NCBI GenBank assembly: GCA_008704415.1
Contig: VXIS01000283.1
Coordinates: 1 to 63,484, forward strand
Direction of reading: 5' to 3'
DNA: 63,484 bases
Source: Sphaerosporella brunnea
Taxonomy: Eukaryota > Ascomycota > Pezizomycetes > Pezizales > Pyronemataceae
Made by a program: the position numbers and the translations under genes. Positions 55,474 through 63,484 of the stretch are shown here, piece after piece (positions within the stretch are counted from its first letter, which is position 1; each line of letters opens with the position of its first letter). Below the pieces are notes generated by a model that worked only from the letters and a program-made list of their open reading frames with translations, did no database searches and had not been told where the DNA came from.

Positions 55474-58400
55474 GCGCTGCGCTTGCTGGGAGCGGAGGGG
55501 TTAGTGGTCGGGCTTTCATATTTGCAAGCAGATACCGAGCTTATACGGTTTTCTACAGGTACATTTCGAAATAAAACCAAAGAGCAAAACTAAACCCCTT
55601 CAAGTAAAATGGGCGAGATAGTGAGAGCCAGTGAGGATGGGCTTATTTCTGCGTTGTAGGAGGGCTAGGAGTTTGTGGGGGTTTGTGCATTTCATCGTAC
55701 GATGACGAGGTCATGATGGCATTCTGCTGTTCTATCTACACTGTTATGGGTTTTTATTTTAGGGGTATCAAATATGAATGCCATGTGTATTTTTAGTGTT
55801 GCTCGCTCTGCCCGCTTGGGATTCCGAATAGAATATATAGTGCTGCTCATTTGGTTGGTCGTTAGAGCTTTTGTTGACCTCGTGTGATGATGGACAGATT
55901 CAGTTTGAAACTCTATTTGGTGCACCGAGTTCTTACAGCTATCGCAGTAACAATAGGCCAAACACGAGTGCTGGGGAATAGTTGTTTGGCTTCGTTCGTT
56001 GGCTGGAATTGCGATATGGTTAACTATAAGATCCAAGCCTATATCTCCAACTAATCATCTTCTGGGAAAGACGGCCAACTGCCCTGTGTTCTTCTCTGAT
56101 TTGGCGCTCTTCCAGAATGTCGTTTGGCCTGTTGTTTCTGCAACAGCTGTAAAGCCCTCGTGCTGCGGCGTGCCACCGTTCACGATGGACAGCACATTGG
56201 CCACTTCAAACGGCACCTCAACAGGCGTAGTGGTCTCAGTGGTCTCCGTGGTCTCAGTATTTCTTCTCTACCACACTTTTCGCGAGTGATTCTTTGTGAT
56301 CGCTCTTTGTGATCGCGCATGCACGAGCCGTAAGGTCTATCGATACGCCGATGTCTGAAATTCGGTAACTGCCTTGGCTCGGGGCGATTGTGAACGAGCT
56401 TAACAATCAATGCCAACCCCAATACACTGGGGCTTCTTAGAATGAAGCTGAAAAGGCAGCGCAGTTGACTGTTGACACGAGTCCAGTCTTTTACCGAATT
56501 CCGAGTGTTGAAGTTTACCCTTTTCAGACTGGCGGCATTACTCACGTGAAGCCGTTGGAATTCGTTGAAATTTACCACCGTTTGGATAGCGAACCAACTT
56601 TGTTCGGTACATCAAGGCGCGAGGCTCCACCATTACCACCGCCCCACTATCTTCCTCTCGCTTTTTTCCACTCTGACCGAGGACACAGCTGAGGCTGGGT
56701 TTGAGGATGCAATATTTTTTTTTGAATTGGCTGCTGCTATCACCCGATAATGTTTTGTTTTGTGGCGTACACAGCATACAAACGCTCCTCAACTATACAC
56801 CCCCAGTATCGGGGTTCGGTATTCACGCATACTGACGATCATTGCAAAAATTTACAGACAGGTGGTGGAAGAGCGAGTACCCGCCGCTGTGCGCCGTTGT
56901 ATGTATGTAGCAGCAGGTTCCATGAGATCGTTGCCGCTGCAAAGTCATCAAGTTCCTTCCGGAACAGTCCAAGCCTGCATGTGTATCACCACCACCGGAG
57001 AGGGGGAAAAAACAAAAAAAACAAAAAAAAACAAAAAAAAACAGAAACAACCAGAAACCCCAGATTCATCCCAAGATGCTGGTTGGCTGAGAGAAAAATG
57101 CGGGGACGCTCCATCCGCAAAAAGAACAAAACACGAAACGTCAACCATCCGCATGCGGCGTGATATATATACAGTAGAGCATGTATGTATGCATGGTGGG
57201 CTGTGTTTTGGACTGTGCCGTGAATGTGCAGGGAGTGCGCCCGCGCGCGCGTTTCGATGCAAGTGCTCCAAAGGGGAGACAACTGCAGTTTGGTTTGCAA
57301 CTTGTGGTTTCGTCGCCTGATTCATGCACGACATGCAGCACACGAGGCAGATAGAGTAGAATGCATACTTCGTGGATGCACGGTATGTTTGCGTTGATAT
57401 GGTAAGCAGGAATCCCATCATGTATGCAACCTCTGTACCGCTGGGGTAAATCATGAGGCTGTCTTAACGTGGTATTCTGGATCTGTATTATGCTATCTCG
57501 TCCACAGCAAAAGTTGGCCGAACACCTTTGCCGTTGCCCTGTACAATACATACCTCATACATATGTCAAGCCTTGTGCAACGCAGCAGCAGCTCGTTTGT
57601 TTCCGTTTGGCAGTTTAAATTTATGCAGGCGTGCTTGGGGGGGGGGGGGGTTTGGTGGGATAGTGGGGAGGCGGGACGGGAATATTAATATCTACTACTG
57701 CGACTGCGACTGCGGCGGATCTGAGATCTGACCGGAGAAGGGGTGCCTTCCACAAACATGTCCACACTATAGTGCTCTACACTGCCACTGTGCAAATTGC
57801 ACCGCTTCACCACCTGCCACTCGATATCAGAACTGCCCCGGGAAAATGACAGGGCTGTGCAAATTGACGTTGTGGTGATAAGCCAGATCCGGAGGCATGT
57901 CGGCGGACGAATGCTGCTTTGTGATCTGGACGAGGCATGAAATAATATTGGCGCGTTTATTATGACGGCAACCCCACAACACCACAGATAGAGTCACAGT
58001 CAACATGACCACGTATGGAACGCGTATTCCGACTCTTTGGTATTATTGAATTCGAAGAGGGATCCCCAACTTTTGAATGCGGTGGTTAGCGTTAGCCACG
58101 GCTAAATAAGCCACAGCGGCGGAGAAGCCTCCTTAACCTGCAGCGAGTGGTTTCTCATGATCGACTCCGCACCCAAGCTGCTCGGACGTCCCACTCCATA
58201 ACTCCTCTCGCAGTCCCAATATCACCAGCTTAGGGTGTATTGGGATGTATTCAGAAACGTCAATGGTGCAAAGTCAAGCAGCCTCCTTCTGTCTTGTGCC
58301 GCATCTGGCGAATGAAAACTCGGGAAAGCCATGAACAAAGATAGGAATTATGGCGGATAACCGTGAATTTGAAGGCGTTCATGCCCAACTATAATGACAA

Positions 58401-58714
58401 TTCGACGCTGCATCATAACCTGCGAGTTTTTTTTTGCTCTCGGAGTCGCCAAAATGCTGCTTTAAAGCCCAGCAACCCACCTACCCACCACCTGTCCCCA
58501 ACGTCCGCACATATTGCAGAAAACTTGATTAGCACATGTAAATCTCGCTGCTTTCTGTGCCTTCTTTGCAGTGTTAAACCTATATAAGCAGCTGAGCTGT
58601 GTCTGCTTATTGTACGTTGGATTCAGTCACTTTAATCCTTTGCTCTGTTTGCCAATGCTAAATAGGTGCAAACAAACTAAGCACACACAAATCTATTGTC
58701 CAGACCGTCCTTGA
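55474..58714. other. Gene-poor region downstream of RPB11
   Basis: No conserved gene is visible. The DNA carries A-runs (AAACAAAAAAAACAAAAAAAAAC near 57011), a G-run of about 13 at 57637-57650, and a short GTGGTCTC(A/C)GTGGTCTC tandem near 56229-56256. Frames present are short and without recognised motifs. Confidence 0.5.
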
Positions 58715-59517
58715 TGTTACATCTGCGGAGACCACAACCACATGGCCAAGGAATGCAACCAACCGCCGACAATCCGCTGGCGGCTTAACAAAGGACAAAC
58801 TTTTCGTTTCATTCCTACTGAGGAGCGGAAAGCAAGTTTCGAAAGCCTCATCCATGAAGGCATCCGTGATCTCTCATCCACAATGGAATCTCGCCCGTAG
58901 AAGTCACGTATTTGTGTTTTTCTTCGTCTTTCGGGTCTTTACTGACGTCCTACAGGAAACCAAGTCACAAGTCAACCGGAGTTGGATCGGACAAGCGAGT
59001 GGACTATCCGCACTTCAACGTGAAGCTCTCTGTTAGTAATGGGATTAAGGCCGTGTACATATACATCAACGAGGAATCGGAACCTACGGGGAGGTAATCG
59101 TTGCAACTGTGGGTAAACACGCAGAGAATTTGGAACGTGTTAAACAAGCATATTTGCGAAAGGGTCTGCTGCTGGTTGATGGAGAGCTTGAGAGATATCA
59201 CTGCCGCGTTGTTGCGGACTAGAATAGACGCTGAAGGCAAAACAATGCCTAGGATTCCTGGTTTCGAGCATGCTGAGCGCGTCAGACAACATCTCAGTTG
59301 GTCCAATAGTGATGGCGGTCTTGAGGACTTGACAGAGAACCGCGCTGAGGCTGAGCTCCCGCTTTCGCACAAATTTAAAGTCCTCACTCGCAGGCTACTT
59401 ATCAAGATGGCCATAGGGCAGATGGCCGCCGGGACAGGAGGTCCACAATTCCATCTGAATTTACCAATTAAGCTGCCACATGCATATGAGGACTTTTTTC
59501 CCCAGTGTTTTGAATAA
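58715..59517 (+). pseudogene. Decayed reading frame with a CCHC zinc knuckle
   Basis: From 58715 the frame reads CYICGDHNHMAKEC, an exact CX2CX4HX4C knuckle of the retroviral Gag/RNA-binding type. RWRLNKGQTFRFIPTEERKASFESLI follows, to TAG at 58898-58900. A TGA lies directly before the first Cys. More protein-like text follows in other frames: KPSHKSTGVGSDKRVDYPHF...AVYIYINEE to 59097; EVIVATVGKHAENLERVKQAYL to about 59223; and KTMPRIPGFEHAERVRQHLSW to TAA at 59515-59517. The pieces are in order but separated by stops and shifts, some of which might be introns. It is probably a retroelement-derived or dead gene; the family is not recognised. Confidence 0.4.
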
Positions 59518-60107
59518 TAACAACGCCGCCACATTCCCGCGTGTATGGTTTCACCTTTCTTTTACGGCTCTCACTTTACGCTTCACAGAAAGCCGGTGCA
59601 CAGTTCAAACGGAATCCACCAGCTTTTCAGGCAAACTATCTGCTTCTGTTGGTGGTGGCGGCGGTGATATTCTGCTCAGCAATTGCGTTCCTGATTCAAC
59701 CACAGATGCTGGTCGCGCACATATGTGGGGGCAAAACGTCCGAGTCCGAGTCGACGCCATCAAGCATTGCCACCTCCATTCTCAACTTGTACCTACACAT
59801 CAAGCGGTCTCACTAAGCTCGCGAGCACAGAGTCTCGGGTAGCTCAGAGTGGCAAGAACAAAGGGCCGGCACAAAGGGCCGGCAAGACAGACTGGCTGAG
59901 ATTTGAAATCTGCCCGAGAAAAGTGGGCCCTATCTACGTAGAATGATGGGGGGGGGGGGGTGATTCCTGTGGAGGGCGGTCATGCTGCTCTCGAATCAGC
60001 TCAGCGAGCGAGGTCTTGATGAAGCAGTTAGGTAGAGCTCTGGTTATATAATTCCTGTGTAAGAATATTCGGCTTATAGCCAGGTCTGACTGTAACAGAC
60101 CTTGGTC

Positions 60108-60138
<31 letters not shown>

Positions 60139-63100
60139 CCAATGCCACACATGCGAGTTGGAGATGATGGACCATGGGTTCAAGACTCTCCCCCCCCCCC
60201 TTTTTTTTTTAATTCTACAGGACTCCTACATCGGAGGTTTTGTGCGATATGATGTGCATGTCTTGGCGCAAAGACTTGGCTGCGGCGGCCTCCCGTTCGC
60301 CGTCTGCTGCAAGGAGCTAGGTGGACAAGAAAATTGTGCGCGTGTGTGGTGTGTGTGTTTTTTCTGCGATTTAATTTATTTTGCAGGAATGAGTGAGTGA
60401 GTGTCACAAATTTATATTGGATGGGAACATGGATGATGTGCTTGGCTTGCTAAATAAGCTGGTTGCACACATCCATCCATTCTCTTCCATGGCCAGCGAC
60501 TTCGAATGCACGCGTAATAGACAGCTGCAGCCATGGTCATCTCCAAAGAAAAAAAAAGAAAGAAAGAAAGCTCTTCACTCGGAGCACGGCTCAGGTAGAG
60601 TGCACGCCGGAGGACCCTGACCGAAACTGGGAGAGCCCGTCCAGATGGCGCGCCCGTGCCCTTCTCGTGAGAGGGTGAGGTGAGAGAGCCCGTGGAAAGT
60701 GAAGTGCAACAACTGCAAGCGCAGGCGACGTACCTACCAGCTCCACGAAAAAATACCACCACCACGAAAAAATACCACCACCACCTAAGCCACGGAAACC
60801 ACGAGACCGTTGCCATTTGCCAACTTAGGAACCTGCTCAAGTGTCCGTGAGGAGGAAGGAGGAAAAAAAAAAAAGCCTGGGGTAGACTCGGCAAAGTCGG
60901 CTTGCTGGACACTAACGACGGATGCGGGGAAGCACTAGGCGATGATTGGTGAACCGAACGAAGGCTGATGGCTGGCTGGTGGTGGTTCCTGGCCTGGATG
61001 CCTTCCTTCTTCTCCTGGAGATCGTGAAAAAGGGAGCTTTCGTAAAAGTGTGGGGAAGATAGCGTGCATGACCAGCTCTGGTTCAAGACTCTTCCCTCCA
61101 GATCTGCCTACACTGCTGCGAGCTATTGAACACGGGCGACGTTGAAGCGTCAGTGACGCCGATGTGGATCTGTCATTCGATCTGTATGTACCATTACGTT
61201 GCGTGGCTGGCTCCACCAAGTCCCATGACGTTGGCTCTTGGAGAGGTAGGAAGATTCCGCGCATAACCATCACCAAATAATATGCACCAGCTTTCGATCC
61301 ACGAACCGAATCACCTGACTTGGTGAGAGCGTGCACCAGGTGGGTTGCAAACTTTTAACTTTTAACTTTCGCGGGAAAAAAAGTATGCACTCACCGAGCC
61401 GCGTAGCGGTTGGTAGCTTAGCAGGTGAATCATTCTCCTCCACGGTTCGCTCAAACGACAATGACGAAGGGGGATTCGGAGATCAGACTACAAAAAGCTG
61501 GTTGAAGGGAGAAAAAAATAATCCCAAGACGCTAATCCCAAAGACACGGTTCGTCTGATAGAAAGAAAAAAAAAAAAAAAAGTCGCCACCGCCCGCACAC
61601 GATCTGTCCTGTGTATCATTTGTTGGATTGGAGCGATCTGATGTCTGATGTCTCACTGAATCAGTGGCCAGGAATCGCTGCATCCGCGGGAAAAATTGAG
61701 CTTGAAAACCGAATGCCTGTTTTTTTTTTTTTTGTTGCCAGCTCGAGCTCCTATCTCCGTTGGTAAGCGCGCTGTTAATGATAATGTGGCGGAGCAAATT
61801 TTTCAAACGGACGATGCTATGGCTGTTTGGTGGTGATGAGATACCTACCTCAGTTCAGGAATGATGATGAAATCTGAATAATCCCTGGGATCCGTTTTTT
61901 TTTTGCACCACTTCCGTGTGTGCACAAATGTCACCATCTGCAACGTCAGGTGGGACCAATCCCAAAATCATTGTTCCTGAGGCTGACCACGGTCCCACGG
62001 GACTGAGAAAGACACCATCAGTCCCAAACGGATCGTACGGATCGTTGGTGGTTCTTGGTGGCTTACCACCCCCGATGCTGCGAGTGCTGAATGGTGAATC
62101 GTCCTGAAGTGCAAGTGGTTTCAACACTGCTTCACCATCACCAACCCTCACTCCTGCGTTCATGATCGTCCGAAGGTTCGCAATTGTCAACAAGGCCGAG
62201 ATTATGCTTTTTCTGGCGACCCACGGATTTGAGATCTGCTTCTGGGAATTACCTAGTGCGCTTACTCCAATCACGGCGTATTATTGGAGCCGGAGTAAAT
62301 GATTCAGCTCGGCATCGCAACCACGTTTTATTTCCACAGCAGTTCAGCCCTTTCCTTCTACCTGCGTCTTTGGGCCTTGAGATGTCGCATTTGTCAAGGA
62401 CCCGGTGACGATGTCTTCAACAATGTGATCTGCTTGTTCGCCTGCGGTCGCTGGGGATGTTCGTATAAACATAAGGATCGTCGTGTTCCACAAGAGGCCT
62501 GTAGAAACGGGTTGTCTACTTCCAGTAAGTTTATATGGTGGGGGCCAATGATAGCGCGAGCATGCGGTGCCCATCCTGGCCACCCGCGGTATGCGAGCAG
62601 GTGAAACCGGAGGAGGAGGTCTGTGTAAACATCTCCACCGTGCAAGTTTGGACAGACGTATCTAGTTATCTATCTATCATCCTATTTGACGCGATTGGCC
62701 GCAGCGGAGAATGAGAAATGATCGGCTAAGATGGCGAGCTTTGAATGAGTTCAGGCAGCAGACGTGCAAAGTCGAGTTGAAAGAGAGAGCTTGCAATCGA
62801 TGCTGCGATCTGTGGTGAATATCACGCAAAATATTTGCCTGTGGGTGCAGCTGATGATTGGGGGGGGGGGGGGGCTTTACTTGACTGCATCTTGGAGAGA
62901 GCGATACATACATAATCGTACCTGCCTCTCTGTCTATGTATGTAACTGTAGCTGCTCAGGTTGCGATAAAACAGGAATAGCTCCCCTGCACAAGATATTC
63001 CGCACCACAGCACGCAGAGCAGAGCAGGCGTCTCTCTGTTCGCTGCCCCTCGTTCTGTTGTTTTCACTGGGGCCATGGCTGGCCCAGCAGCGAGCTGGTT

Positions 63101-63484
63101 GGCCACCGCACTGCTGAGTTAGGTAAGTAACCCTTGGCCCTCCCCCTCCGGCAGCTGCAGTAGCAGCAGAGCGTCCCCTGTCCCTCCGTTGCCCATCATT
63201 CCTCTGCCCTCACGCACCACTCGCGCACTCGCGCACCCACCACACCCTCCGCCAACGGCTCCGCTGCTTCTTGCGCTAAACCCCTCTCCGCTAGCGGCAA
63301 AGCACTGGGCAGAGCGCACGCACAGCAGCAGCAGCAGCAGCAGCAAGCAACCAAGCAAGCTGCGCAACCAAGAGAAATCAGACTAAAAAAATTCCCTGCC
63401 CCACCCACCCACAACCCACCCATGCTCTACCGCTACCGCTGCCACCCCTAAAACTGTGAATTGCACTCACCCTCCCTCTCTGAC
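59518..63484. other. Gene-poor end of the window with simple repeats
   Basis: No conserved gene was found. The region contains a G-run at about 59947-59960, a T-run of about 28 at 60111-60138, paired C/T-runs at 60190-60210, a T-run at 61720-61732, a G-run at 62860-62872 and a CAG repeat of about 7-8 units at 63323-63345. A minus-strand frame at 61855-62274 (with YDPFGTDGVFLSPVGPW) looks partly protein-like but has no recognised family. Confidence 0.5.

Noticed and set aside
60165..60190. GGTTCAAGACTC resembling a tRNA B box
   Set aside because: No matching A box, acceptor stem or cloverleaf could be built around it.
63323..63345. CAG repeat as a polyglutamine gene
   Set aside because: The surrounding frames are short and not conserved; it looks like a microsatellite near the window edge.

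Overview
The window is nuclear DNA of a filamentous ascomycete (Pezizomycotina). The case rests on compact genes with many 49-70 nt GT-AG introns that carry CTAAC/CTGAC-like branch sites, and on fungal families: DASH subunit DAD2, BUD6/AIP3, a Yck-type casein kinase, fungal POL32 and a short fungal-type COG2. Some hypothetical proteins and a CENP-B-type transposon protein feel reminiscent of Pezizomycetes (truffles, morels), but that is an impression and not demonstrated. Exon joins given here were inferred by eye from conserved protein frames and splice signals; each join was checked to keep the frame and give a total length divisible by three.

Positions 1-8673 form a giant inverted repeat: two arms of about 4.26 kb, with no difference seen except one base in a homopolymer, around an asymmetric 150-bp centre. 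Each arm carries a gag-like frame and most of a Fot1/pogo-like DNA transposon. The right copy of the transposon is complete (8021-9067, with TIRs and TA duplications). The left copy runs off the window start. This is either a real palindrome or a fold-back assembly artefact.

Positions 9.8-19.9 kb hold housekeeping genes on the plus strand: cytosolic tryptophanyl-tRNA synthetase, a SnoaL/DUF1348 protein, nucleoporin NUP133, a short-chain dehydrogenase and the TOR-complex WD protein LST8. From 19.9 to 24.2 kb lies an accessory island: a frameshifted coiled-coil gene between GGTCA/TGACC palindromic clusters, bounded by a 16-bp direct repeat, with a tight hairpin cluster on its right edge. A Yck-like casein kinase I gene follows on the minus strand (25.2-26.8 kb). 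Next come a 735-bp MITE-like element with 40-bp terminal inverted repeats and a weakly supported secreted protein.

Positions 31.6-55.5 kb are again gene-rich: BUD6, ataxin-2/PBP1, POL32 divergent from COG2, a broken copy of the U5 snRNP gene DIM1, SGO1 divergent from DAD2, a PITH-domain protein, an unrecognised coiled-coil protein, alanine-glyoxylate aminotransferase, a CCDC25/NFACT-R family gene with an apparent one-nucleotide exon, and RNA polymerase II subunit RPB11. The last 8 kb is gene-poor, with one decayed zinc-knuckle reading frame and homopolymer or simple repeats.

The genes form no single pathway. Several serve cell division and polarity (SGO1, DAD2, BUD6, POL32, NUP133, the Yck kinase). 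Two head-to-head pairs, POL32/COG2 and SGO1/DAD2, probably share promoters. The most unusual observations are the large palindrome, the one-base exon, a GC-AG intron in DAD2, the NUP133 frame break, and the hairpin- and palindrome-rich island at 21.8-24.2 kb.
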